Positions 52,236 through 60,915 of a DNA stretch of 64,000 nt are shown here, piece by piece; the stretch's first letter is position 1; each line of letters opens with the position of its first letter. The translations under genes were made by a program, and so were the position numbers. Source of the stretch: CAJINA01 sp964647585 (GTDB lineage: Bacteria; Desulfobacterota; Desulfobacteria; Desulfobacterales; CAJINA01). The notes under the pieces were generated by a model. It did not search any database, had not been told where the DNA came from, and saw only the letters and a list, made by a program, of their open reading frames with translations. The stretch covers positions 6,582-70,581 of the forward strand of contig CAZYGG010000012.1 in assembly GCA_964647585.1 (NCBI GenBank), read 5' to 3'.

Positions 52236-52534
52236 ACCCATATGTCCCCCTTCCGAACCTCCAGTTCGCTCAGTAACTGACCAGATATGGGCGTCTGCCC
52301 GGACACTTAAACCGGCTGGGTGCTTCCCTGGGTAGACAGGCCGGGGAACCGGTAACCAAATCCTTACCAGCTTATACCATAAGCAAATTGGAGCGGAGGG
52401 GGGACTTTTTCCCGCCTCAATAGCGTCCACCCGCACAGAATCCTTATTAAGTCCCGGGGAAACAAGATCTGTTGAGTTGATTGAACACCCCAGGTATAGT
52501 ACGTTGGTCTTCCACTTGATGGAACACGCAATGA
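52236..52534. other. Leader of unknown function
   Basis: No gene is supported here. CCGGGGAACCGGTAACCAA and neighbouring GC-rich dyads could fold, but no riboswitch type is recognised. Confidence 0.35.
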
Positions 52535-52711
52535 TAGAACCCATCTCAAAAAATCTTTTTGTCGGGCGTAGCTCGAAGAGCGACGACTGATTGGCCCAAT
52601 CTCGGCGTTGGGCGCGAAATTTAAGTCCTCGAAATACCGGAGTATTCCTCCGGTTCAAATGTCGCGCCCGCCTTGATATTGAACCAAAATCCGTTTTTTA
52701 GATAGATTCTA
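52535..52711. repeat. TAGAAG-type MITE, copy 6 (reverse)
   Basis: It starts TAGAACCCATCTCAAAAAAT and ends CGTTTTTTAGATAGATTCTA. It has the core in reverse (GGCCCAATCTCGGCGTTGGG, CCGGAGTATTCCTCCGGTTC) plus the GTCGGGCGTAGCTCGAAGAG insert also seen in copy 2. Confidence 0.85.
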
Positions 52712-52739
52712 AACAGTTGTCTAAGATCGCAGGTAAACT

Positions 52740-55214
52740 ATGAAACACTGGAAATTGTGGCTGCCGACGTTGACCCTCGCAGGACTACTGGTCTGGTGGA
52801 TGATAGGGGGTCTTCAAAGAGACCTGCTGATTCTGAAGAACGGTCAGTCCCTGCTCGCAGATGAAATCTACCCTGTCGGTAAGAGTGTATTCTACGAGGA
52901 TGGGATCACGCTCGATACAATTTCCCGCAGTCAGGTGCAACAAATTATATTCGGGTCTTTGGACGACCCGTCCTGCTATCAGCCCCTGCTTAAAGCCCAT
53001 TTCCAAGATTCAATGGCAAAACTGTCCCGTCTGAAACCGCTCACAGGTTGGACCGGACGAGGGCAGCAGCCGCTTTCTCCAAAGGGGAAATGGTATTTAC
53101 CATTGATTGTTAGCGGAATCCTCAGCCTGCTGTTATTCCTGGTGGGCCTCAGAGGGTGGCGTCAATATCGCCGCAAGAAAACCACCACTACGGTCGATCC
53201 AACCGAAAAACCGTTTGTGCCCCTGGCAGATTTTTCCGCTGTGGAAACACTCTTTCTCAGCCTGTTTAAGCTGAAGCTGGGAGCACCGGCCTCTGCACCG
53301 GCAGAAATTGAAAAGGCGCCGCAAAAAGGTGCCGGACCGGGGCAGGTGCTCAACCTGAAAGTCCTCCATGAAGACAGATGGGAATCACGGCGCATGTCCC
53401 TGGCACCCATCGGTGAGGGCACCGGCAGCAAAAGCCAGTGCTTTTATGTTATCTTTGACACCCATATGGTGGTAAAAATCCCGCCGACACCTATTACCGA
53501 TTTTGAAGACTACATCGCGCGGGTGCGGGCCGAGACACAAATCATGGTGCGGCTGGCGCCCAAAATCTGTGTTATCCCCAACCTGGCTGTTATATTGCGC
53601 CGGATACACGTGTTCCCGGATGCTGATAGCCTGCCCCCCGCCCAACTTGAAGATCGCTACATCCGCTGGCTGCGAAAGTTTCCTGAAAATCAGCGTTTTC
53701 TAACCATCGGAGGCAGTTTCGTCTTCTTTATGGACCTGGCACGCTACTATTTCCTGAGCCATGTGGCCGCCGATTTTCATGGCAAGGCGGCCGGCCTGGC
53801 TGAAGAGATTAAGGCCGATGTAGATATCCTGTCTGATTTGTCGCTGTTTGAAGGCAAGTATGGTCACCGGGGCGGCGAATTATGGCCCGCTTTCCATAAA
53901 GCCTACGAATCGTTTCGCGTAGAACTCAAAGGCGCTATCTCACAGGCGAATGAACCCGTTTCCCTTTCAGATTGGAACATAAAGGAATTGTACCTGGCCA
54001 GTATGGCCGGCCGGGAGCCCGGCCTTGCCACTCTGAGTGTATCCGCCGGGTTCAGGTCTTTACTGGAAAACTGGCTGGAACAGACCGCTAAATCCGGTAC
54101 AACCCTTAAACAACGCTACCAGCAGATGCTGAACCACTACACGGAGAAAAGGCTTTTTAACCGCAGTCGTCCACTCATGGGGGGCATGGTTACCAATCTG
54201 CTCACCCTGCTGGCCTGGATTGACGATAAAAAAATCGGCCTGCGTGATTTGAAACCCGACAACCTACTCGTTGCGGGTAATCCGGATGAATACCCTCATT
54301 TTCTGACATCTGCCCAGGAATACACCATCGGTCTGATCGACCTGGAAACCGCCGTAGATTTCGGGAATGAAGGTGTCGACAAGATATCCCAGCCACAACT
54401 GGGCGGGACCCCCCTCTACTGCACGCCCAGCCATTTTTTTCCCAACGTCCTTTTACAGCAGCTATACAGTGACCTGCCCCGGGTGTTCCACCTGCAGGAT
54501 TGGTACGCTATGATTGCCATTATTTTCGGCGTCGTTACCGGGGACCAGCTTTTCAAGGGTACGGCCTACCAGATTCCCATGATGATGAAATCCGTCATGC
54601 AGACCGCCGCTAAAAAAGGAGACCTGAAAAAGAAACTGCTCCATTTCACCCGGCAGTTCCAGGACAATACCGCCATCGAAACCAGGGAAAAAATTCAACT
54701 GCACACAGAACGCTTACGCTCTGTGAACGCACACATTCCCGAAAAGATTCAACAGCGACTGGCGGCACATAATAAAAGCGAATTGAGCGCCACCCGGCAA
54801 CAACTCAAGCAGATTCTCGACACTCAGACGGCATTCAACAAAGGGAACAATCGCCAACATCTTGAAAAAAGTTCAGTGACAGATCTAAAAAAACTGCGTG
54901 CCGGATATAAAAAGCAGGCAGGCCGTGCAAAGCTGGTCAGCCGGTTCGATGAACTGATCCGCATCAAGCAGAAAGCCGAGACCCTGGCCGCAAATGGACA
55001 ATTGCTGACGGGCTCTTTCCCACAGGTCACCATAGACAGTCTGCTTGAAATGATGTTCGCACTGGTTCACGCCCAACTGCTGTCCGGCATCGACCTGCCC
55101 CCCCCGGACCCTGCCCATGGAATTCCGGAACCCGGTCAGGTCGGAGAAAAAGAGATGGAATCGACCGCCAGGATACTGGGATACTCGGCGACCATCAATA
55201 TCCCATCCGGGTAA
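52740..55214 (+). CDS. Transmembrane protein with a divergent protein-kinase domain
   Basis: 824 residues, unlike usual bacterial STPKs. Two membrane helices lie at about 8-22 and 118-138, enclosing a small extracytoplasmic domain (25-100). The cytoplasmic part has kinase landmarks: glycine loop IGEGTGS (224-230), lysine K246 in MVVKI, catalytic loop LRDLKPDN (Asp503, Asn508) with the HRD histidine replaced by Leu, and D534 in LIDLETA in place of DFG. About 250 residues separate lysine and catalytic loop, far more than the usual 120. GGTPLYCTPSHF stands for the APE segment. The tail (620-800) is helical. AGGT precedes the ATG. All essential residues remain, so catalysis is plausible; targets unknown. 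Confidence 0.8.
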   Translation: MKHWKLWLPTLTLAGLLVWWMIGGLQRDLLILKNGQSLLADEIYPVGKSVFYEDGITLDTISRSQVQQIIFGSLDDPSCYQPLLKAHFQDSMAKLSRLKPLTGWTGRGQQPLSPKGKWYLPLIVSGILSLLLFLVGLRGWRQYRRKKTTTTVDPTEKPFVPLADFSAVETLFLSLFKLKLGAPASAPAEIEKAPQKGAGPGQVLNLKVLHEDRWESRRMSLAPIGEGTGSKSQCFYVIFDTHMVVKIPPTPITDFEDYIARVRAETQIMVRLAPKICVIPNLAVILRRIHVFPDADSLPPAQLEDRYIRWLRKFPENQRFLTIGGSFVFFMDLARYYFLSHVAADFHGKAAGLAEEIKADVDILSDLSLFEGKYGHRGGELWPAFHKAYESFRVELKGAISQANEPVSLSDWNIKELYLASMAGREPGLATLSVSAGFRSLLENWLEQTAKSGTTLKQRYQQMLNHYTEKRLFNRSRPLMGGMVTNLLTLLAWIDDKKIGLRDLKPDNLLVAGNPDEYPHFLTSAQEYTIGLIDLETAVDFGNEGVDKISQPQLGGTPLYCTPSHFFPNVLLQQLYSDLPRVFHLQDWYAMIAIIFGVVTGDQLFKGTAYQIPMMMKSVMQTAAKKGDLKKKLLHFTRQFQDNTAIETREKIQLHTERLRSVNAHIPEKIQQRLAAHNKSELSATRQQLKQILDTQTAFNKGNNRQHLEKSSVTDLKKLRAGYKKQAGRAKLVSRFDELIRIKQKAETLAANGQLLTGSFPQVTIDSLLEMMFALVHAQLLSGIDLPPPDPAHGIPEPGQVGEKEMESTARILGYSATINIPSG

Positions 55215-55265
55215 TAGTTCCCGCTCCTTTTTACCTGAAAGGCGGATCGACAGGACCAAAAAGAC

Positions 55266-55305
55266 TTGACACTGTTCCTTATGGGTACTATAAATTCCCA
55301 TAAGG
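55266..55305 (+). promoter_or_regulatory. Promoter with an overlapping operator dyad before the APC permease
   Basis: TTGACA (55266-55271) and TATAAA (55289-55294) have the ideal 17-base spacing. CCTTATGGG (55277) and CCCATAAGG (55297) form a perfect 9-base inverted repeat around an 11-base centre that covers the -10 box, a classic repressor arrangement. Confidence 0.7.
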
Positions 55306-55381
55306 GCTGTGCGGCCCCCCAATTCCCCTCCGATCCCGACAACATAACACCAAAGGCCGCTCTTTTCCCAAAAGGTGTCCC

Positions 55382-56815
55382 TTGAAAAATAACCTGAATA
55401 ACTCCGAACTCAAACGTGAAATCGGCTTTTTCACCGCCACTATCCTGGTGATCGCGAACATGGTGGGTACCGGTATTTTCACCACCTCGGGCTTCGTCAT
55501 TAAAGAATTGGGCAGTCCGGCAGCCATGCTCGCCTGCTGGGCAGCAGGCGGCGTTTTCGCCCTGTGCGGTGCACTTTGCTACGGTGAGTTGGGCAGTCGC
55601 TACCCCCGCGCCGGCGGCGAATACATCTACCTGAAAGAAATTTTTGGGGAATGGATGGGATTTTTGTCCGGCTGGATCTCTCTGGTAGTCGGTTTTTCCG
55701 CGCCTATTGCGGCAGCGGCCATCGCTTTTGCCATCTACTCGTTTCAAATGCTCTCTATTGAAACCGGCACGCTCTGGACCATCCCGGTGGTGGGGATTCC
55801 GGTAATTTCCATCTCCCTGCAAAGCATGGTCGCTATCAGTGTTGTCATTCTCTTCTCGGTGGTGCACTACCACAGCCTGAAAGTCGGCAGCCGTGTCCAG
55901 AACCTGCTGACCCTTTTCAAAATCGGAATCGTAGTGGCGTTCATCTCGTCCGGTTTTCTATCGGAAAACGGGACCACTGCAAACTTTATGCTGGAAACAG
56001 AATCGACTGCCGGGTTCGCGGAAAAACTTGCGGTCTCTCTGATCTTTGTCTCCTTCGCATACGCCGGATGGAACGCTTCGGCTTACATCGGCGGTGAGAT
56101 AAAAAATCCCGGACGGAATATTCCGCTCTCGCTCTTGATCGGCACCCTCTTGGTCACCGGCCTCTACCTGCTGTTGAATGTGGTCTACATCTACGCGCTC
56201 ACACCCGCGCAGATGAGCGGGGTTGTCGATGTGGGTGCCCGCGCGGCAATCTCACTTTTCGGTGAAAACGTCAGCAAGGTAGTCAGCGGCGCTATCGCCC
56301 TGGGCCTTTTGTCGGTGCTCAGTGCCATGATCATGACCGGCCCGCGCGTCTACTACGCCATGTCCAGGGACAAGATCTTTTTCGAGCTTTTTTCCAGAGT
56401 CAGCAAAACCCGGCACACACCCGCCCACTCTATCTTCCTGCAGGCCGGCATCGCCATTGTGCTGATCATCACCGCCTCCTATGAAAAGCTGCTGATCTAC
56501 ATCGGCTTCACCCTCTCACTGTTCGCCATGCTCACTGTCGTCGGCCTGGTGCGCCTGAGGCTGAAAGAGGGGCCCAATCCAAATGGGTATCGCACCTTCG
56601 GCTACCCGCTTACCCCTCTGATTTTCATTATCGGCAATCTGTGGATCATCTGGTTTTCCATAAAAAGCCGACCGGTACCGGCCCTTTGCGGCCTCGCCAC
56701 CATAGGCATCGGCCTGTGCGCTTACCTCTATTTCAAGCGCCGTCAACCACACCAGATGAATAACCCCATTGCAACTCAGCCGGCACGGGCATCCTCAATC
56801 GTTAACCGCGATTGA
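55382..56815 (+). CDS. APC-family amino-acid permease
   Basis: 477 residues, 12 membrane helices. It starts REIGFFTATILVIANMVGTG and continues GIFTTSGFVIKELGSP, the family consensus, with the substrate-site segment AGWNASAYIGGEIKNPGRN. It is similar to amino-acid exchangers/permeases. The start is TTG at 55382 with AAAGGTG upstream; there is no ATG before the first helix. The promoter at 55266 carries an operator dyad, so expression is likely switched by the substrate or a metabolite. Transported amino acid not determinable. Confidence 0.9.
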   Translation: MKNNLNNSELKREIGFFTATILVIANMVGTGIFTTSGFVIKELGSPAAMLACWAAGGVFALCGALCYGELGSRYPRAGGEYIYLKEIFGEWMGFLSGWISLVVGFSAPIAAAAIAFAIYSFQMLSIETGTLWTIPVVGIPVISISLQSMVAISVVILFSVVHYHSLKVGSRVQNLLTLFKIGIVVAFISSGFLSENGTTANFMLETESTAGFAEKLAVSLIFVSFAYAGWNASAYIGGEIKNPGRNIPLSLLIGTLLVTGLYLLLNVVYIYALTPAQMSGVVDVGARAAISLFGENVSKVVSGAIALGLLSVLSAMIMTGPRVYYAMSRDKIFFELFSRVSKTRHTPAHSIFLQAGIAIVLIITASYEKLLIYIGFTLSLFAMLTVVGLVRLRLKEGPNPNGYRTFGYPLTPLIFIIGNLWIIWFSIKSRPVPALCGLATIGIGLCAYLYFKRRQPHQMNNPIATQPARASSIVNRD

Positions 56816-56982
56816 ACCTGGGCACTATTTCGAAACCCTCAAATCAAAAACCAGCACCATTCGGGCCGGCTTTCGCATTTATTTAAAATTTGCATCGAAG
56901 TGGTTTCAAAACCTTCAACCGGGTTCCAGGACCAGTCTTCGCTCGGAAAGCTACGCCTGACAGGCAAGGCGGCCACGAGATT

Positions 56983-57900
56983 CTAATCATCCAGGCGGTC
57001 AAGCATCAGGTCCAACTCCAGAAAATCATCGTCAAGTTTTTTCTTTTCGCTTTTATTTTCCGGTTGAAATATTCTCAGATAGCTTTTGATATTCTGCTGA
57101 AAGCACCAGTGGAATCGAATCTGTTTCTTTCTGAAGTGGTTGCGAATCCGATTTATTTTCAAAACATCAAACGGGTTGTCCACGACAACAGCTACCGCAT
57201 CGTTTTGTACCTTGACAGGGATAAAACTGTTATCGAGCATAAAGTCCAGCCGGGTACTTTTGAAAAGCCCGCCGCTGATTTTCGTTTCATCATCAATATT
57301 GAAAAAAGGAATACCGTACAACCGGTTAAAGGCTTCGATAGCGTTCGCCCTGATGGCTGGCCGGTTTTTGAGCAGGACGTTCTCTACCGGCATGCCCCTT
57401 CGGGTGGCTCTTGCGAGCATGCCGTTGAGCAACTCCGGGTTCACCAGAGTTCTTTCCGTCAAAGCAGTGCATTTGCCATATTCCGCAAAGATGTTCATTG
57501 GCTGCTTAAAATAGCAGCCAATGAACTTGCCGAGATTTCCGATCATCTGTTCATCGTGCCAGTCAAATCCGCGCCCATCTTTGCGGTTCACCACCTCGAT
57601 CATCCCGGTCAGCCGCAGACCGTTTTTCAAAGGCATTCGCAAAAGGTCCCCCGCATTGTGTAACCGTCCGCAGTTTTCATCACAGGCCACCCGCTTTATG
57701 GCCCCATTGGAACTCCAAACGGACACAAAATAGCCATTGATAGGGTCGCGACAATAAATCCGCAGGCCATCGGCCCTGAAAAGTTTTTCAAGGCTGTGGC
57801 GGGTCTGCTTCATGAAAGCCTTCATAAAAAGCGGTCCGCCAAAGTACTTTTTAACCGGCACTATCCGGTGATACGCAGTAAACGATTTGATTTCAGCCAT
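56983..57900 (-). CDS. GAF plus MshEN (GspE N-terminal) domain protein without ATPase
   Basis: 305 residues. About 30-135 is a GAF-like domain (GLRIYCRDPINGYFVSVWS, IEVVNRKDGRGFDWHDEQ); about 150-260 is the MshEN/GspE_N fold (PVENVLLKNRPAIRANAIEA, YGIPFFNIDDE, FDVLKINRIRNHF), which in MshE and PilB relatives binds c-di-GMP. The secretion/pilus ATPase that usually follows is absent. It may sense c-di-GMP and a small GAF ligand independently of a secretion motor. AAAGGAG precedes the ATG; the metallophosphoesterase gene lies 11 bases upstream. Confidence 0.75.
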   Translation of the reverse strand: MAEIKSFTAYHRIVPVKKYFGGPLFMKAFMKQTRHSLEKLFRADGLRIYCRDPINGYFVSVWSSNGAIKRVACDENCGRLHNAGDLLRMPLKNGLRLTGMIEVVNRKDGRGFDWHDEQMIGNLGKFIGCYFKQPMNIFAEYGKCTALTERTLVNPELLNGMLARATRRGMPVENVLLKNRPAIRANAIEAFNRLYGIPFFNIDDETKISGGLFKSTRLDFMLDNSFIPVKVQNDAVAVVVDNPFDVLKINRIRNHFRKKQIRFHWCFQQNIKSYLRIFQPENKSEKKKLDDDFLELDLMLDRLDD

Positions 57901-57911
57901 GGTTCGCTCCT

Positions 57912-58595
57912 TTACAGCTTGAACCGTTTGAAATAAATCCGCTGTTCCCCGGTTTCGTAAATAACCACACTGGCATTTCTACTCTTATTCCTGGGAGCTC
58001 CTACGCTGCCAACGTCTATAATGGCACGCCTTTCACCCAGTTCGTAATATGGCTGATCGGGCTCAATGGCCTTTATCTGCCCGGGCTTCATTTCCATAAA
58101 AATCGCCGGCGTATGAGTATGACCGACAAAACAGACCTGTCCTTGCATCACTTCGAAACTCTTGCGCACATCCTGATAAACTGAATTACCGTAAGGCTTG
58201 CCAATGGTCAGGTAGTACCACTGCTCCGGGCTCACCAGGGAGGCATGCACGAACTCCATCTTTCCGATCGTTATCTGCAGGGGTAATTGCAGCAGCCAAC
58301 TTAAGTTTTCCATCGATATATTTTCAAGCGTGTAAGTGATGCCCCGGCAGGCTCTGGCCGAAAAGGTTTTTCGGTATTCGGTGAACCCCACCACGGCACT
58401 GTCGTGGTTACCGGCCACCACCGGACAACCCAGCGCCCGGATCAATTCGCAGCACATGTTGACATCCCGACCATAACCGACGATGTCTCCGCATACGACG
58501 ATACCGTCCACCGCCTCTTTGTCGAGGATCGCCAAAGCCTTTTCCAAGGCCGCCAGGTTGGCGTGGATATCTGAAATTACACCGATTTTTTTCAT
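57912..58595 (-). CDS. YfcE/MJ0936-type metallophosphoesterase
   Basis: 227 residues with the five metallophosphoesterase blocks: GVISDIHANLAAL, VVCGDIVGYG, VVAGNHDSAVV, FVHASLV and VGHTHTPAIF. It is a small cytoplasmic phosphodiesterase family with unclear substrates. It is directly upstream of the GAF-MshEN gene (11-base gap) and probably co-transcribed, so a link to cyclic-nucleotide signalling is conceivable but unproven. Confidence 0.93.
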   Translation of the reverse strand: MKKIGVISDIHANLAALEKALAILDKEAVDGIVVCGDIVGYGRDVNMCCELIRALGCPVVAGNHDSAVVGFTEYRKTFSARACRGITYTLENISMENLSWLLQLPLQITIGKMEFVHASLVSPEQWYYLTIGKPYGNSVYQDVRKSFEVMQGQVCFVGHTHTPAIFMEMKPGQIKAIEPDQPYYELGERRAIIDVGSVGAPRNKSRNASVVIYETGEQRIYFKRFKL

Positions 58596-58737
58596 AATCT
58601 CAATTAGTTTTCGGGAATCTTCCGGCTGCGAACTTACCGATGCGAAAACAGCATTCCATCTGCCGCCACCGAAGCGTTCAGGAAAAATCGACTTCCCCGT
58701 AGCAGAAACCAGAAAGGCGGTTTAATCGCGGCAACCG

Positions 58738-58770
58738 GCTGCCCGCGAAAAAGTTCCCCGGGCAGCTTTT
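58738..58770 (+). terminator. Hairpin with T-run beyond the phosphoesterase promoter region
   Basis: GCTGCCCG pairs with CGGGCAGC, followed by TTTT on the plus strand. No plus-strand gene precedes it closely, so it may stop antisense or MITE-driven transcription. Confidence 0.35.
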
Positions 58771-58788
58771 AATGATCCGGAGTTTTAT

Positions 58789-58934
58789 TAGAAGCTATCT
58801 CAAAAAAATCTTTTGGCCCAATCTCGGCGTTGGGCGCGAAATTTAAATCCTCGAAATACTGGAGTATTCCTCCGGTTCAAATGTCGCGCCCGCCTTGATC
58901 TTGAACCAAAATCCGTATTTTGAGATGGCTTCTA
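58789..58934. repeat. TAGAAG-type MITE, copy 7 (reverse)
   Basis: It starts TAGAAGCTATCTCAAAAAAA and ends GTATTTTGAGATGGCTTCTA, with the family core in reverse (CCCAATCTCGGCGTTGGGCG, TCCTCCGGTTCAAATGTCGC). It is the most symmetrical full copy. Confidence 0.88.
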
Positions 58935-59011
58935 GTATAGACGGGGATCGGGCACTTTTGTTTCATAATTGTTGGGCTCGACCTACAACGCGGATATCGG
59001 CTTACGGACGC

Positions 59012-59290
59012 TCATGGTTTCATCAGAATAATTTCATCCCGGCGCACCATGTTCAATTCCGTCCGGGCAACCCATTCTATATACCGGTCATCGTCGCGCA
59101 GCCTCTTGATCAGCCGTCTCAGGTGCAAATTTTGTTTTTCGATGCGCTGGTTTTCGATGAGAATGCGATCCCGGACAGCTTTTCTGTGGGCCAATTCCAC
59201 ATAACCTTTATCACCGAATATGGCGAACAGGGAAATACCCAAAAATGCGATCAATCCCACAGCTATTACCAGGCAATGTCTTTCACTCAT
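59012..59290 (-). CDS. FtsB/DivIC-like septum protein
   Basis: 92 residues from the ATG at 59290 (CCGGAG upstream): one N-terminal membrane helix (CLVIAVGLIAFLGISLFAIF) followed by a coiled coil (RILIENQRIEKQNLHLRRLI) and a short end, the FtsB/DivIC layout. It would bridge FtsL and FtsQ in the divisome. The adjacent XRE regulator gene lies about 70 bases upstream in the same direction. Confidence 0.8.
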   Translation of the reverse strand: MSERHCLVIAVGLIAFLGISLFAIFGDKGYVELAHRKAVRDRILIENQRIEKQNLHLRRLIKRLRDDDRYIEWVARTELNMVRRDEIILMKP

Positions 59291-59358
59291 GACGTTACTC
59301 CGGAGGTATGATCCGGCCACCGATGTTCTGGAAAATAGAACGAAGGGGCCAAAATTTT

Positions 59359-59796
59359 TTACCGTTTTCTCCCGCCCTTCTTAAATTGATCATGTTCTTG
59401 ATCGATCTTCCGATATATCTCTTTACGAAAGTGGGTGGGCAGCTCATCCAGTTTAAGGATGGCGTCCATCGCTTCAGGATTTTTCTTGATGGCCGCTTTC
59501 ACCCTGGGCGGTGTCCGGCCGATATTTCTGTAGAGATCATCAATATTCAAATTCAGCCGGGTGGCATAGAATCCCAGAAGGGTACCAAGGTTTTTTTCGG
59601 TAATCTTGCGGTCCCCATGTTCCCAATCATGAACGGCACTGTGCGATATCGTAATCGCCTTTCTTTTAAACAATTCGGCCACATCCCGGTACGTCAGCTC
59701 CGCTTCAATGCGTAGCTTCCCGAGAGTAGTTCGTTCTTTTATCTTAAGCGAAATTTCTGACTCCTTGGAGCCCTTGGAATACTTTTTCGGTGCCAT
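59359..59796 (-). CDS. XRE-family HTH regulator
   Basis: 145 residues. A Cro/CI-type helix-turn-helix lies at about 28-85 (LTYRDVAELF, TISHSAVHDWEHGDRKITEK), with a charged C-terminal part (PEAMDAILKLDELPTHF). A perfect palindrome directly before its start codon suggests autoregulation. Ligand-free phage-type regulators like this often control the neighbouring operon, here the macro/amidase genes transcribed toward it. Confidence 0.88.
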   Translation of the reverse strand: MAPKKYSKGSKESEISLKIKERTTLGKLRIEAELTYRDVAELFKRKAITISHSAVHDWEHGDRKITEKNLGTLLGFYATRLNLNIDDLYRNIGRTPPRVKAAIKKNPEAMDAILKLDELPTHFRKEIYRKIDQEHDQFKKGGRKR

Positions 59797-59806
59797 TAAG
59801 ATATCC

Positions 59807-59823
59807 GTTCTATAATTTAGAAC
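59807..59823. promoter_or_regulatory. GTTCTATAATTTAGAAC operator
   Basis: A perfect 17-base palindrome with arms GTTCTA/TAGAAC, 10 bases before the XRE start codon. Its AT centre could overlap the regulator's own -10 region. Confidence 0.6.
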
Positions 59824-59983
59824 ACGCGATGCTGAATTTTACAAGTCTTTTCTTCCGTAAACTCCTTTTTTCATACATCAAATCTGTATTTTTGTAAATA
59901 ATTTAAGACTATTAGTGCTGGCAACACCTGCAAAGAGCTTACGATTGACCTCAAATGATAATATTGGCATTAATTTCAAAATG

Positions 59984-60610
59984 TTATAAAAGCCAACCAC
60001 CTCTGGTGTAAAGACGAAAAGTAAAAACGCCATTGTCAGATCTAAAACCTGGGGGGCCGGTAAGACCGGAAAAATATTTCTCGGGGACAGGGATCATCAG
60101 GCGGGATCGATCGGCAGACACAATGATCCGGTATTCATTTCGCGAGGATTTCTCTATCTCCGCCTGGAGTGAATGTTGCCTTCCGTCCCTGGCGGAAGGT
60201 ATACTTTCATTTTGGCCTACACGCTGTCTGCTTAAAATAGTATAGCCGCCACTACCGCACTCAACATGTCGCGCCCTGCCCGGGTTCCGTTTGATGGAAA
60301 CCACGATCTCTTCCACTGGCTCGATACGCCACATGACATAGCACAGATTGCAGGAGTCCATTGCCAGGAGCTTCAATCCAATCTGGGTGACAATTCGTCC
60401 TGAATTGAGGGGCGCCGTATCACGGGAAACACCGCCATATTCAAAACAAATACACTCGGCCTGGGTCAGGCCATGCCTCTCGACTCGCTGAATAGACCGC
60501 GCCTTGGGGCCGTGCACCGATAGAAACCCATCGGATCGCTCAGTAACGGTTCCAAGCGTTACGTCTAAATCTGGAAGACAAACAACTCTGAACTGGCCAT
60601 CAGTTGCCAT
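59984..60610 (-). CDS. Hypothetical protein downstream of the peptidase-like gene
   Basis: 208 residues, not recognised. It has a cluster of cysteines (LTQAECICFEYGG, MDSCNLCYVMWRIEP) and a basic, polar remainder; no signal peptide or membrane helix. It overlaps the end of the S24/S26-like gene by 11 bases, so both are translated together. It is the last gene of the five-gene operon running from 63304. Confidence 0.6.
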   Translation of the reverse strand: MATDGQFRVVCLPDLDVTLGTVTERSDGFLSVHGPKARSIQRVERHGLTQAECICFEYGGVSRDTAPLNSGRIVTQIGLKLLAMDSCNLCYVMWRIEPVEEIVVSIKRNPGRARHVECGSGGYTILSRQRVGQNESIPSARDGRQHSLQAEIEKSSRNEYRIIVSADRSRLMIPVPEKYFSGLTGPPGFRSDNGVFTFRLYTRGGWLL

Positions 60611-60908
60611 CTATAGAAACAACCTTTCCAATTATCGCCTCGCCATCCGCCCAGCCATTTATCTTACCCAGGTTATTCCCAATGAGCAGGCGGCCATCTC
60701 TTTTACGCAGGACCAAATGAAGGATATAGTTGCATTCCTTCCATTGCACAAAAACAACGTCACCGGGTATAATGGTCTCATAGTCAGCTTTAACTATAGT
60801 TACCCGCTGCCCGCTCTCGATACATCCCCGCATGGAGTCGCCCGAAGGTCTTACCCTGACTTCCCCGTGCCGGGCTATCCCTTCAATTGCCGCTTTCACC
60901 CAGGACAT
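60600..60908 (-). CDS. S24/S26-like small protease-fold protein
   Basis: 102 residues. VRVRPSGDSMRGCIESGQRV matches the region around the catalytic serine (Ser25) of LexA/signal-peptidase folds, followed by IIPGDVVFV and YILHLVLRKRDGRLLIGNN. The general-base lysine is uncertain, and the HRV box is changed to HLV. There is no membrane helix, so it is not a signal peptidase I; a phage-repressor-type auto-protease or non-catalytic relative is possible. It is 7 bases downstream of the macro-domain gene. Confidence 0.7.
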   Translation of the reverse strand: MSWVKAAIEGIARHGEVRVRPSGDSMRGCIESGQRVTIVKADYETIIPGDVVFVQWKECNYILHLVLRKRDGRLLIGNNLGKINGWADGEAIIGKVVSIDGN

Positions 60909-60915
60909 ATCAATA

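Noticed and set aside
58850..58910. GGTTCAAATGTCGCGCCC as a tRNA T-arm
   Set aside because: The same string recurs inside the MITE family, and no acceptor stem or anticodon arm can be drawn.
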